From JBBDJB01 sp040880125 (lineage in GTDB: Bacteria > Planctomycetota > Planctomycetia > Pirellulales > JBBDJB01): DNA of 64,000 bases. Position numbers and translations under genes: made by a program. Below, piece after piece: positions 56,101 to 64,000 of the stretch. The stretch spans positions 1 to 64,000 of the forward strand of contig JBBDJB010000035.1 in NCBI GenBank assembly GCA_040880125.1, given 5' to 3'. A model generated the notes under the pieces. That model was not told the origin of the DNA. It saw only the letters and a list, made by a program, of their open reading frames with translations, and searched no databases. The number at the start of each line of letters is the position of its first letter. The first letter of the stretch is position 1.

Positions 56101-56370
56101 ACAACCGATCGAATTTTGAGCAGTGCCGGGGATCAGCGGTTGCAGCAGCATCGCACCGACAACGGCGGCTCGGAGCGGAACTTCGGAGGAGCGGCAGATT
56201 TCGTGTATTCAGCGGCGGTCACCGCCGACGGCAGTCTCGTAGCTGCCGGGGGGCAGGACGGCGTACTTCGAGTTTGGAATGTTGAAGACGGAAAGCTTCA
56301 GCATGACCTGGTGCCACCTAGCATCCCCGATTCATCAACCACTGGCGAGAGCAACGCCGGCGCACCGTAA
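53119..56370 (+). CDS. planctomycete cytochrome c/WD40 protein with central coiled coil
   Basis: A 1083-residue exported protein. After a signal (about 1-32) comes a planctomycete-type cytochrome domain with one haem site at C64, C67 and H68 (CLACH). WD40 repeats then span about 165-385 and 425-510, with an acidic linker at about 385-427. From about 514 to 760 a long Ala/Lys/Glu/Gln-rich coiled coil interrupts the repeats, and further WD40 units run from about 770 to the end (VAFSPDGSV, LQFSPDGRLLASGG, VAFSPSGEYLASA). Such proteins probably work in the periplasm as redox or scaffold proteins. The exact role is unknown. Confidence 0.85.
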   Translation: MNPCDFAQFGRRIVSWTVAAWLGLCATVQVNGQDEFDPIPVATLERTEPVDFEKEILPLLRTNCLACHSSSKAESDLSLETPETIFKGGGLGPAVVPEKSDESLMLMFASRAEEPFMPPVGNEQDIPPLSSEQLGLIKLWIDQGAKGQVSNAKPVDWQPLPAVFDPILATDITPEGRYVAFGRGNQLYVYGVASGELLARLTDTALASSNLYAESGAAHLDLVQSVAFHPGGELLASGGFRNIKLWRKQPAAKVAELARDANVTAVAASAEPGVIAVGDESGKVAIADAKGQVQHTLSTGEAAVAQLALIDKAKTLLVATSNGDLQSWDATTGEQMGRLATGVDTAALAVLDDGKLLATGGADGTIRLWLGELVAAEASESNGEAEVAADQAKTEDENTNGGASEESESKEDPEREAEVSEPASPQPVREIKAHDKPITRLVALADGQLLSASEDGTARQWEASSGKQIREFKHEAPVRDVAVQAGGEQIATAGVDGKVKLWETASGKMLAEQQGDFQLQQQVARAERAVLVATARVEDRKAGLEEVRTRLTMENEALKTATDAAPTAKTALDEKQAAVDKLVEEKAAADKALADAQSAQKTAAEAKPNAEQAAQQAAEVAKQSQQALTDSEKVAADKPDDAALAEAVDAARKELEAKQAEQQKADEALKAAEQGVQTSQAGVEAASGLQQQAEKNLEKPREELAQATAAHETAQQAIEAAQAAVKRTETASEEATTAMTAAEEYLAERQKRKDEVDQEANAAGGPLSAVAFSPDGSVLGVAAKSGTVRMLTTTNARALDQVTAMSGEPGAMTFTPDGHLVTTSGSTAAIWNVEPRWELERTLGSVDDPGVLVDRVLSLQFSPDGRLLASGGGEPSRSGEVKIWDVEGGTLVRELADAHSDTVFDVAFSPSGEYLASAAADRFMKVFRVEDGQFVRAYEGHTHHVLGVAWQANERLLATAGADNVVKVWDFQTGEQKRTIEGFSREVTSTAFVGTTDRILSSAGDQRLQQHRTDNGGSERNFGGAADFVYSAAVTADGSLVAAGGQDGVLRVWNVEDGKLQHDLVPPSIPDSSTTGESNAGAP

Positions 56371-56832
56371 GCGTCGCAGCGAACGTAGCTCACGCGGCAA
56401 GCGCCGGCGTTGTGATCCGCGAGATTGCGGTTCGCCATGTGCGGCTGAGTCCCGCCCGCTATGCGACACCTGGGTTTTGACGGAGCGGGTTTTGTCCGAC
56501 GTGGACTGCCGCTTCATTCCGGGACGTCGCGCGCCTATGATTCCAGGTGAGGGTTTCAGGCGGCCCATTTTAGGGGCCGTCGGCGGTGGCTACCCGCTTC
56601 CTCAGCCAGCCCGACGCGAGAAGCTGACCTTATCGGAAGTCTCGCGAACGCATTTCTGCGTAGCCATGGACCAATCCCGGCGACCTAAGTCTACGTGAAG
56701 ATTCCGTGTACAGTGAGGAATTGCCGCCAATCCGACGAACGCAAACCCCCCCAGCGCGGGGAGATTCGCCACCACTGAGTTGTACTATCATTCACGCAAT
56801 CCAATTCGTGAAAAATTCGGAGTATATACCCC
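56371..56832. promoter_or_regulatory. upstream region of the NarL-type regulator with an inverted repeat
   Basis: About 460 bases without a gene. An inverted repeat TTCACG (56791-56796) and CGTGAA (56807-56812) lies 20-42 bases before the regulator start and may be an operator, perhaps for autoregulation. GGAG (56819-56822) is the ribosome site. Confidence 0.4.
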
Positions 56833-57465
56833 ATGACCATTCGGTTACTCATCGCCGACGACCACGAAGTCGTTCGTTCGGGGCTGAAGAGCCTTCTGGA
56901 CGACACGGACGTGAAAATTATCGGCGAGGCGGCCACCGGAGAGGAGGCCGTGCGCACGACGCTCAAGCTCAAGCCGGACGTCGTGCTGCTCGATATTCGG
57001 ATGCCCGAGGGCGATGGACTGAACGCACTGGGACGCATCAAGCTCGACATGCCCGACATGCCGGTATTGATGCTCTCGACCTATGACAACCCGACTTACG
57101 TAGCGCGGGCGGTCGCCCTGGGCGCGGCCGGCTACGTCCTCAAATCGTCGCCGCGCAAGCGGCTGCTGGAAGCGATTCATCAGGCCGCCAAGGGCGAGAC
57201 TTCGTGGACGCGGGAAGAGCTGCGGCGCGTGACCGGTGCGCTAGCCACGCCACGGCTGTCGATCGACGTCGAAGTCCCGCTCACGCAGCGTGAGAGCGAA
57301 GTGCTGCGGCAACTGGCCTATGGGCTGACGAACAAGGAGATCGCCCAGGCGCTGAATATCAGCTACGAGACCGTCAAGGAGCACGTGCAGCACATCTTGC
57401 GCAAGGTCGGCGTCTCCGACCGCACGCAAGCGGCCGTATGGGCGGTGCGCAAGGGGCTGGTCTAG
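56833..57465 (+). CDS. NarL/FixJ-family response regulator
   Basis: A 210-residue two-domain regulator. The receiver (about 1-120) has ADDHEV, phospho-acceptor D54 (VLLDIRMPEGDG), Ser of MLSTYD and Lys of LKSSPR. The LuxR-type helix-turn-helix (about 145-205) has LTQRESEVLRQLAYGLTNKEIAQAL in part and ETVKEHVQHILRKV. No kinase gene is next to it, so it is an orphan regulator here. Confidence 0.92.
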   Translation: MTIRLLIADDHEVVRSGLKSLLDDTDVKIIGEAATGEEAVRTTLKLKPDVVLLDIRMPEGDGLNALGRIKLDMPDMPVLMLSTYDNPTYVARAVALGAAGYVLKSSPRKRLLEAIHQAAKGETSWTREELRRVTGALATPRLSIDVEVPLTQRESEVLRQLAYGLTNKEIAQALNISYETVKEHVQHILRKVGVSDRTQAAVWAVRKGLV

Positions 57466-57506
57466 CCGTTCGATTGCACGCAGTGGCACAACGTCATCGC
57501 CTCACA

Positions 57507-57525
57507 GGTGGCACAGATATTTGCG
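57507..57525. repeat. truncated module A
   Basis: The left half of module A (GTGGCACAGA) is recognisable after the regulator stop, but the right arm is lost. Confidence 0.45.
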
Positions 57526-57626
57526 CCCTTTTGCTGTTTTTGCACTGCTGTCTGCGTGCCCCCCGGCACGTTACACTAGCGACCCGGAAAGAGTGCGCCT
57601 GCCGATCCCGCTTCCGGAGCTGAGAA

Positions 57627-58982
57627 GTGCCGCTTCCCACCGACATCCGCATCACCGGCGCCACGGCCGAGACTACCCGCATCGCGTATCGCACACCGAT
57701 TAAATTCGGCGGACGCGTGGTCGAGGATGCGGTGATCCTGGACGTGACGCTGGACGTCGAGACGCGCGATGGCCGCCGCGGCCGCGGCGCCGGCTCGATG
57801 CCGATGAGCAATGCCTGGGCGTGGCCGTCCAGCCAGGTGAGCGCTGAGCAGGCCCTCGCCGGCATGGTGGCGCTGGGCCAGCGGATTACGCGGCAGTCGC
57901 CTGATGTGGACGGCTACGGGCATCCACTGCGAATCACACATCGGATGTCGCGCGAGTACGAGACGGCCGCCGCCGAAGTGACAAGCGCCGCCGCCGGCCT
58001 TAGCGAGCCGATGCCCCGGCTGGCCCAGTTGGTGTCGGCCAGCCCCTGGGAAGCGGCCGTGCACGACGCCTTCGGCAAGGTCCTGGGCATCAACTCGTAC
58101 AATGCGCTGGACCGCTCACTGGTCGATCACGACCTGGCCGAGTACCTGGGGCCGGAATTCGCCGGCGAATACCTCGACCGGTACACGCTCCGCGAGCCGA
58201 AGCCGGCCATACCGCTGTACCACCTGATCGGCGCGCTCGATCCGCTCACCGAGGCGGACATCGCCAAGCGAATCGACGACGGGCTGCCCGAGACGCTGCC
58301 GGAGTGGATCGCCGCCGACGGGCTGACGCACATGAAGATCAAGCTCGCCGGAGATGATCTGGCGTGGGACGTCGATCGCGTGGTGGCCATCGAGCAGGTG
58401 GCCGCCGAAGCGCAGGCGGAACGCGGCTGCAAAGCCTGGTGGTACTCGTGCGACTTCAACGAGAAGTGCGAGAACGTCCAGTACGTGCTGGATTTCCTCG
58501 CCCGAGTAGAGGAGCGTTCGCCCCAGGCGTGGGACCGCATCCAATACATCGAACAGCCGACGCACCGCGACCTGGCGGCGCATCCGCACAACCGCATGCA
58601 TGCGGCGGCGCGGATCAAGCCGGTGGTGATCGACGAATCGCTGGTCGACCTCGAAAGCCTGCAGCTCAGCCGCGAGCTCGGCTACTCCGGGGTGGCGCTG
58701 AAAGCTTGCAAGGGGCACAGCGAGGCCCTGTTGATGGGCGCCGCCGCGCAGAAGTACGGGCTGTTCCTGTGCGTCCAGGATCTGACCTGCCCGGGCGCTT
58801 CCTTTCTTCATTCCGCTTCGCTGGCGGCCCGGGTGCCGACGGTGGCAGCCATCGAGGGCAACGCCAGGCAGTACTGCCCAGCCGGGAATCGCGGCTGGGA
58901 GGATCGCTTCCCGGAGATGTTTCGCATCACCGTCGGCACCGTCGGCACGCATAGTCTGACGGGGCCGGGCTTGGGCTTTTAG
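57627..58982 (+). CDS. enolase-superfamily enzyme (muconate-lactonising/mandelate racemase type)
   Basis: A 451-residue enzyme of the enolase superfamily. The KxK motif is K237 and K239 (HMKIKL). Metal ligands fit D276 (SCDFNE), E309 (YIEQPT) and D336 or E337 (VIDESL), and a second-side Lys is K359 (ALKACKG). The Lys on both faces suggests the MLE subgroup (cycloisomerase, epimerase or dehydratase) rather than mandelate racemase with His. A GTG start with GGAG ten bases upstream is used. The substrate cannot be read; the neighbours suggest sugar acids. Confidence 0.82.
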   Translation: MPLPTDIRITGATAETTRIAYRTPIKFGGRVVEDAVILDVTLDVETRDGRRGRGAGSMPMSNAWAWPSSQVSAEQALAGMVALGQRITRQSPDVDGYGHPLRITHRMSREYETAAAEVTSAAAGLSEPMPRLAQLVSASPWEAAVHDAFGKVLGINSYNALDRSLVDHDLAEYLGPEFAGEYLDRYTLREPKPAIPLYHLIGALDPLTEADIAKRIDDGLPETLPEWIAADGLTHMKIKLAGDDLAWDVDRVVAIEQVAAEAQAERGCKAWWYSCDFNEKCENVQYVLDFLARVEERSPQAWDRIQYIEQPTHRDLAAHPHNRMHAAARIKPVVIDESLVDLESLQLSRELGYSGVALKACKGHSEALLMGAAAQKYGLFLCVQDLTCPGASFLHSASLAARVPTVAAIEGNARQYCPAGNRGWEDRFPEMFRITVGTVGTHSLTGPGLGF

Positions 58983-59287
58983 CCACGCGAGTGACTCAAA
59001 GCTGGACTCGCAATAGTGCGCGAGAACTCAGCCAAACAGTGTCGCCGTGCTAACGGCTGAATCCTTGCAAATTCAGCGAACGAGGCAGGCTCAGCGCATC
59101 TTCGCGCGGCGCGCCACCCCTCATTGCCGACCGGCTCCGGCCGGGGTAAGCTACGAGCTTTTCGCCCCGATCGTGGTGCGAGCGGCTCCCTTCGCCGTGT
59201 CGCAAGCCGTAGCGGGGTCAGACTTTCCGCGAATCACACGAAGCACTCCCGAAGCGAGAGCGCTGGATCGTGCGGGGAAACAGGGCC
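58983..59287. other. gene-less stretch before the phosphofructokinase gene
   Basis: About 305 bases with no gene. Only diverged hairpin fragments resembling module E are seen near 59040-59078. It separates the enolase-family gene from the following group and should contain a promoter. Confidence 0.35.
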
Positions 59288-60577
59288 ATGAGCCGACCGA
59301 AGAATCTGGTCGTCGCCCAAAGCGGCGGGCCGAGCTGCGTCATCAATAACAGCCTCCGCGGCATTGTGGAGACCGCCCGCGAGATGGGCGAGATCGGCAC
59401 CGTGTACGGCGGCTACCACGGGATCGAGGGCGTGCTCAAGGAGGAGTTGATCGATCTGACCGCGCAGTCGGAGGAGGAGATCGCGCTGCTCCGCTATACG
59501 CCCGCGGCCGGCTCGATCGGCACCTGCCGGTACAAGCTGAAGGCCCATCAGCAGGAGGACTTCGATCGCGTGATCGAGGTGCTCAAGGCGCACGAGGTCG
59601 GCTACTTCATGTACATCGGCGGCAACGATTCGATGGACACCGCCCATAAGGTGGCCGAGCTGGCCCACGAGCGCGGCCTGGACCTGGTGGCGGTGGGCGT
59701 GCCCAAGACGATCGACAACGACGTCGGCGACAGCGAATTCCGCCTGATCGATCACACACCCGGCTATGGCTCGGTGGCAAAGTACTGGATGCACATGGTG
59801 CAGAACGCGGACGAAGAGAACCGCGGTTCGTCGCCGGCCGATCCGGTGCTAGTGCTGCAGGCGATGGGCCGCAAAATCGGCTTCATCCCGGCCGCCGCGC
59901 GGCTGGCAGATCCCGAGCGCGAGATGCCGCTGCAGATCTACCTGGCGGAGCGCCCCTGTTCGCTGGCCCAAATCGCCGACCAGGTGAATGACCAGCTCAA
60001 GCGAGCCGGCCGCTGTATCGTAGTGGTCAGCGAGGGGCTGGACGTGGGCGACCTGGGCGAAGTCCGCGATTCGTTCGGCCACACGTCGTTCAGCTCCAGC
60101 CAGTTCACCGTGGCGCAGCTCGTGGTGAATTACTTGAACGAGGCCGGCCTGGCCGCCAAGGGCGCCGCGCGGGGGAACGTCTCGGGCACCGATCAGCGGC
60201 ACGCGATGGCCTACGCCTCGACGGTCGACCTGGAGGAGGCCTACATGGTCGGCGCGATGGCGGCCCAGCTTGCCGCCCGGGGCGAGAGCGGTGGCATGGC
60301 GACGATTCTCCGCAACGAGGGCGCCGCGTACAGCGTGCGATATGACCGCGTGCCGCTGAGAGAAGTTGCCAACAGCGAACGGACGTTTCCCGCGCAGTGG
60401 ATCGCCGCCTCGGGTGTCGACGTCACCGATGCGTTTGTGCGATACTGTCGGCCGCTGGTCGGCGAGGACATGATCAGCCTGCCGATGATCGGCGGTCGGC
60501 AGCGGCTGGCCCGGCTCGACAACCTGTTCGCCGAGCAAAAGCTGCCGAAGTACATTCCGCAGGCGGACCGAAAGTAG
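59288..60577 (+). CDS. pfp: diphosphate-dependent 6-phosphofructokinase
   Basis: A 429-residue phosphofructokinase. Asp at the position of Gly104 of the ATP enzyme (G111-G112-N113-D114-S115) and Lys at the position of 124 (PKTIDND, K140) mark it as PPi-dependent. It interconverts fructose 6-phosphate and the 1,6-bisphosphate reversibly in glycolysis or gluconeogenesis. The ATG at 59288 gives the natural start SRPKNLVVAQSGGP. The HAD gene follows after 87 bases that contain a diverged module B. Confidence 0.92.
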   Translation: MSRPKNLVVAQSGGPSCVINNSLRGIVETAREMGEIGTVYGGYHGIEGVLKEELIDLTAQSEEEIALLRYTPAAGSIGTCRYKLKAHQQEDFDRVIEVLKAHEVGYFMYIGGNDSMDTAHKVAELAHERGLDLVAVGVPKTIDNDVGDSEFRLIDHTPGYGSVAKYWMHMVQNADEENRGSSPADPVLVLQAMGRKIGFIPAAARLADPEREMPLQIYLAERPCSLAQIADQVNDQLKRAGRCIVVVSEGLDVGDLGEVRDSFGHTSFSSSQFTVAQLVVNYLNEAGLAAKGAARGNVSGTDQRHAMAYASTVDLEEAYMVGAMAAQLAARGESGGMATILRNEGAAYSVRYDRVPLREVANSERTFPAQWIAASGVDVTDAFVRYCRPLVGEDMISLPMIGGRQRLARLDNLFAEQKLPKYIPQADRK

Positions 60578-60601
60578 ATTCAAATCGTGCCGACACCGAA
60601 G

Positions 60602-60627
60602 AACTGCTGGAAAAGCCAGCCGTGGCA
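60602..60627. repeat. diverged module B
   Basis: Arms CTGCTGG and CCAGCCG with loop AAAAG keep the module B layout between pfp and the HAD gene. No head motif is seen at the usual distance. Confidence 0.5.
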
Positions 60628-60664
60628 TCCACAGATTCGTTCCGCGACCTATTGAAGCGCCACC

Positions 60665-61528
60665 ATGCAAGACTATAAGCCCGCCCGGGAGTTTCTCGTC
60701 GGCATTGATTCCGACGGCTGTGCCTTCGACACGATGGAGGTGAAGCACAAGGAGTGCTTCATCCCGAACTTCGTCAACCACTACGACCTGCAGGGCGTCA
60801 GCAAGTACGCGCGCGAGGCCGCGGAGTTCGTTAACCTGTACTCGAAGAGCCGCGGCATTAATCGCTTTCACGCACTGATCGAGCAGTTGGACTGGCTGCG
60901 GCGGCGCGGGGTGGTCAAGTCGCGCGGCGTTGACGTGCCCAAGTCGCAGGGCGTGATCGACTGGGTGGGCCGCGAGAGCAAGCTCGGCAATCCGGCGCTC
61001 AAGGCGGCCGTCGAAGAGACCGGCGACGCGGACCTGAAGCGAGCGCTAGCCTGGAGCGAAGCGGTCAATCGTTCGGTGGCGGAGATCGTGCGAAATGTTC
61101 CGCCGTTCCCCTATGTGCGGAAGTGCCTGGAGAAGCTCCAGCCGGTGGCCGATCTATTGGTGATTTCGGCCACTCCCAACGAGGCGCTGACGCGCGAATG
61201 GGAAGAGCACGATATCGCCGGCTTCGTGCGGGCGATCTGCGGCCAGGAGACCGGCAGCAAGAAGGAAACGCTGGCCGCGGCGCGGCAGTATCCCCAGGGC
61301 AAGTCGCTGATGATCGGCGACGCACCCGGCGACCACCAGGCGGCCGTGGCCAACGACTGCCTGTTCTTTCCGATCAATCCCGGCGCCGAGGAAGAGAGCT
61401 GGAAGCGGCTGTATGACGAGGGGATCGATCGCTTCCTGGCCGGCACGTTCGCGGGCGAATACCAGGAGAAACTGCTGGCCGAGTTCGATTCCTACCTGCC
61501 GGACAATCCGCCCTGGCCGGTGGACTGA
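60665..61528 (+). CDS. HAD-superfamily hydrolase
   Basis: A 287-residue HAD phosphatase. Motif I is GIDSDGCAFDTM with the nucleophile Asp and the acid/base Asp two residues later; motif II Ser is in VISATP, motif III Lys in GSKKET, motif IV in MIGDAPGDHQA. A helical cap of about 110 residues lies between motifs I and II. It stands between phosphofructokinase and 6-phosphogluconate dehydrogenase, so a sugar phosphate is a likely substrate. Confidence 0.85.
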   Translation: MQDYKPAREFLVGIDSDGCAFDTMEVKHKECFIPNFVNHYDLQGVSKYAREAAEFVNLYSKSRGINRFHALIEQLDWLRRRGVVKSRGVDVPKSQGVIDWVGRESKLGNPALKAAVEETGDADLKRALAWSEAVNRSVAEIVRNVPPFPYVRKCLEKLQPVADLLVISATPNEALTREWEEHDIAGFVRAICGQETGSKKETLAAARQYPQGKSLMIGDAPGDHQAAVANDCLFFPINPGAEEESWKRLYDEGIDRFLAGTFAGEYQEKLLAEFDSYLPDNPPWPVD

Positions 61529-61615
61529 TCGGCCGCACGTTGATCGTAAGCACACACTGCTTGACCGCTGACCGTGGCGGTCACACCACGAAACGACCCA
61601 AGGAATGATCGCACG

Positions 61616-63055
61616 ATGAGCGAACTTTGCGATTTCGGTCTGATCGGCCTGGCCGTGATGGGGGAGAACCTGGCGTTGAACGTCGAGAGCCGCGGCTTTC
61701 GCGTGGCCGTGTTCAACCGCACGACGAGTAAGGTGGACGACCTGATCGCCGGCCGCGCTGCCGGTAAGAATTTCGTCGGCTGCCACTCGCTGGAGGAATT
61801 GGTCGCCGCGCTCAAGCCGCCGCGCAAGGTGATGCTGATGATCAAGGCCGGCCCGGCGGTGGACGACCAGATCGAGGCGCTGCTGCCGCTGATGGAGCGG
61901 GGCGATGTGATCATCGACGGCGGTAATACGCACTTCGCCGATACGGAGCGCCGCACGAAGTACGTGGAAAGCAAGGGGCTGTTGTTCGTGGGCACCGGCG
62001 TTTCGGGCGGTGAGGAAGGGGCCCTGCTAGGGCCTAGCATCATGCCCGGCGGCAGCGAAGCGGCCTGGCCGCTGGTGCGGCCGATCTTTCAGGCGATCGC
62101 CGCCAAAGTGGGGCCGAACGAGGACATCCCCTGCTGCGAATGGGTCGGCCCGCGCGGTGCCGGGCATTATGTGAAGATGGTGCACAACGGCATCGAGTAC
62201 GGCGACATGCAGCTCATCTGCGAAGCCTACTTCATGCTCTCCGAAGCGCTCGGCCTGTCCAACGAGCAGCTTTATGATGTCTTTGCCGAGTGGAATCGCG
62301 GCGAGCTGAACAGCTACCTGATCGAGATCACCCGCGACATTTTCAGTGTGAAAGATCCCGAGTCGGGCGACTACCTGGTCGACCGCATCCTCGACACGGC
62401 GGGCGCCAAGGGCACCGGCAAGTGGATGAGCCAGTTGGCGCTCGACTTGGGCGTCCCCAGCACGCTGGTTACCGAAGCCGTGTACGCCCGATCGCTGTCG
62501 GCGCTCAAGGACGCCCGGGTGCGGGCCAGCAAGGTGCTGAGCGGGCCCAGCGGCCGCTATTCGGGCGAGAAGGACGAGTTTGTCGAGTCGGTGCGGCAGG
62601 CGCTGTACGCCTCGAAGATTTGCAGCTACGCCCAGGGATTTGTGCAGCTTCAGGCGGCGGCGCAAGAGCACGACTGGCCGCTCAACTTCGGCGACATCGC
62701 CCTGTTGTGGCGCGGCGGGTGCATCATCCGCGCGGTATTCCTCGACCGCATCAAGGATGCCTTCGAGGAAAACCCGAACCTGGAAAACCTGCTCCTCGCG
62801 CCGTACTTCCGCGACGCGGTCGACAAGGCGCAGCCCGCGTGGCGGCACGTGGTCAGCAAGGCGGCGGAGTTGGGCATCCCCACGCCCGCCTTCTCGACGG
62901 CCTTGGCCTACTACGACGGTATCCGCCGCGCGCGGCTCCCGGCCAACTTGCTGCAGGCACAGCGCGATTACTTCGGGGCGCACACGTATCAGCGCACCGA
63001 CCGCGAGGGCGTTTTTCACACGGACTGGCTGCGGGAGCGAAAACCGCCCGCCTAG
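61616..63055 (+). CDS. gnd: 6-phosphogluconate dehydrogenase
   Basis: A 479-residue decarboxylating enzyme of the pentose phosphate route. The cofactor motif GLAVMGENLALN, substrate loop VSGGEEGALLGPSIMPGG in part (SGGEEGAL), catalytic Lys and His region HYVKMVHNGIEYGDMQ, and the C-terminal RRDYFGAHTY-like sequence (QRDYFGAHTYQR) are present. The ATG at 61616 with AAGGAA upstream gives the standard length. An SDR gene follows after 38 bases. Confidence 0.95.
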   Translation: MSELCDFGLIGLAVMGENLALNVESRGFRVAVFNRTTSKVDDLIAGRAAGKNFVGCHSLEELVAALKPPRKVMLMIKAGPAVDDQIEALLPLMERGDVIIDGGNTHFADTERRTKYVESKGLLFVGTGVSGGEEGALLGPSIMPGGSEAAWPLVRPIFQAIAAKVGPNEDIPCCEWVGPRGAGHYVKMVHNGIEYGDMQLICEAYFMLSEALGLSNEQLYDVFAEWNRGELNSYLIEITRDIFSVKDPESGDYLVDRILDTAGAKGTGKWMSQLALDLGVPSTLVTEAVYARSLSALKDARVRASKVLSGPSGRYSGEKDEFVESVRQALYASKICSYAQGFVQLQAAAQEHDWPLNFGDIALLWRGGCIIRAVFLDRIKDAFEENPNLENLLLAPYFRDAVDKAQPAWRHVVSKAAELGIPTPAFSTALAYYDGIRRARLPANLLQAQRDYFGAHTYQRTDREGVFHTDWLRERKPPA

Positions 63056-63093
63056 TCGAACCGCCCCAGGGAGCACCGCCCACGAGGTCCAGC

Positions 63094-63879
63094 ATGACGG
63101 CCCAGTATCTCCAGCAGTTGTTTGCGATGGACGGCCAGGTGGCCGTGGTCATCGGAGGTACCGGTGTGTTGGGCGGCGCGCTGTGCGACGGCATCGCGCA
63201 GGCCGGTGCGCACGTGGTGGTGGCGGGCCGCAGCGCCGAGCGGGGGGCGCAGCGTGTGCGGGCGATCGAACAGCTCGACGCCAAGGCAAGCTTCTGCCGC
63301 GTCGATACCACTTCTCGCCAGTCGATCCAGGAACTGCTGCAATCGACGCTCGATGCCCATGGCCGGGTCGACAGTCTGGTCAACTGTGCCGGTGCGAATG
63401 CGGCGGACGCTTACCTGGACGTTACCGACGAGGACTGGGACCGGGTGATCGAGACCAATCTTCGCAGCACGCACCTGGCTTGCCAGGTGTTCGGCCGCCA
63501 CATGGTCGACTCCGGCCGCGGCGGGGCCATCTTGAACATCGGCAGCGTGTCGTCCGGCATTCCGCTCTCGCGGGTGTTTGCATATTCCGCTTCCAAGGCG
63601 GCGGTGGTGAACCTGACTCGGAACGTCGCCCGGGAGTTTGCCTCGCACCACGTGCGCGTCAACGCGCTTTGCCCCGGCTTCTTTCCGGCCGAGCAGAACC
63701 GCGAGATCCTGGATGACAGGCGCATCGAAGCAGTGATGCGGCACACGCCGATGGCCCGCTTTGGCGAGCCGCACGAGCTGGTCGGGGCGACACTGCTTTT
63801 GCTATCGCGAAGCGCCGGCAGCTTCATCACCGGCGCGACCTACTACGTCGACGGCGGATTCACGGCGATGACGATTTAG
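63094..63879 (+). CDS. short-chain dehydrogenase/reductase
   Basis: A 261-residue SDR with cofactor motif GGTGVLGGA, NCAGANA, Ser in LNIGSVSSG and YSASKAA. The GGxGVLGG form of the motif and general length resemble gluconate 5-dehydrogenase and SDR-type mannonate/fructuronate reductases. GAGG precedes the ATG. With gnd and the HAD gene it suggests gluconate or hexuronate degradation, which is inference. Confidence 0.87.
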   Translation: MTAQYLQQLFAMDGQVAVVIGGTGVLGGALCDGIAQAGAHVVVAGRSAERGAQRVRAIEQLDAKASFCRVDTTSRQSIQELLQSTLDAHGRVDSLVNCAGANAADAYLDVTDEDWDRVIETNLRSTHLACQVFGRHMVDSGRGGAILNIGSVSSGIPLSRVFAYSASKAAVVNLTRNVAREFASHHVRVNALCPGFFPAEQNREILDDRRIEAVMRHTPMARFGEPHELVGATLLLLSRSAGSFITGATYYVDGGFTAMTI

Positions 63880-63897
63880 AGAACGGTCGGCCACAAT

Positions 63898-63965
63898 GTG
63901 GCACAGACATTCCTGTCTGTGGGTGAAAAGCGTCGAACTAGCACAGACAAGAATGTCTGTGCCAC
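63898..63965. repeat. two module A copies in inverted orientation
   Basis: Module A at 63898-63921 and again at 63941-63965 on the opposite strand, 19 bases apart, just after the last SDR stop. Each is a hairpin, and together they can also pair as one long hairpin with about 24-base arms and a few mismatches. The last 35 bases of the window show nothing. Confidence 0.8.
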
Positions 63966-64000
63966 CGATTGCTCGCAGTGCCCGACCTTGAGTCCCCAAA

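Overview
The window is about 64 kb of GC-rich DNA that looks like a chromosome segment of a member of the Planctomycetota, most likely of the Pirellulales type. This assignment is an inference. It rests on a 1083-residue protein that joins a planctomycete-type cytochrome c domain to WD40 repeats, an exported DUF1080 (3-keto-disaccharide hydrolase) protein, DUF11-repeat and FHA-domain proteins, a hybrid type II secretion/type IV pilus gene set, tandem clpP genes after tig, and many small dispersed hairpin repeats between genes. I see no rRNA, no CRISPR array, no insertion sequence and no prophage. One tRNA (Gly, GCC) is present.

Layout. 0.3-2.5 kb: exported M20 amidohydrolase and two small membrane proteins. 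3-9.1 kb (minus): a complete oligopeptide ABC importer, oppA-B-C-D-F. 9.8-13.4 kb: ArsR-type regulator, TlpA-like thioredoxin lipoprotein, FHA protein and DUF1080 protein. 13.9-17.5 kb: dnaE with a clear terminator. 18-33.5 kb: a long same-strand run encoding a pseudopilin, PilM, PilN, PilO and PilP-like proteins, a secretin, a TPR lipoprotein, then a sensor kinase, a receiver-only regulator and a STAS protein, then the GspE ATPase, the GspF platform protein and a DUF11-repeat exported protein. 33.6-38.5 kb: small membrane protein, lipoprotein, RNase D, two exported cysteine-rich proteins and a DJ-1/PfpI protein. 38.6-41.6 kb (minus): glycosyltransferase, sugar-phosphate transferase and a second FHA protein. 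42-45.2 kb: tRNA-Gly, trigger factor and two ClpP subunits. 45.5-48.5 kb: a lipoprotein convergent with gamma-glutamyltransferase. 48.8-52.7 kb: a coupled sugar-metabolism operon (hexulose-phosphate-synthase-like decarboxylase/aldolase, zinc dehydrogenase, SDR, TIM-barrel isomerase). 53-57.5 kb: the cytochrome/WD40 protein and a NarL-type regulator. 57.6-63.9 kb: enolase-superfamily enzyme, PPi-dependent phosphofructokinase, HAD phosphatase, 6-phosphogluconate dehydrogenase and an SDR.

How it works together. The opp genes should import peptides, and the M20 enzyme and gamma-glutamyltransferase would process peptides or amides outside the cytoplasm. The secretion genes form one envelope machine, except that a major pseudopilin and prepilin peptidase are not in the window; the embedded kinase, receiver and STAS genes suggest sensory or partner-switch control. 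The right-hand third is sugar and sugar-acid catabolism feeding glycolysis and the pentose phosphate route.

The most unusual non-coding signal is a set of short repeat modules: two GNRA-type hairpins, a 9-bp hairpin often found at a constant 45-49 nt from a conserved head motif, and a GGGAGAGGG-type pair. They are combined into islands at many gene boundaries and even inside the secretion operon. The most unusual proteins are a 127-residue exported protein with 27 cysteines and the cytochrome/WD40 protein split by a long coiled coil.
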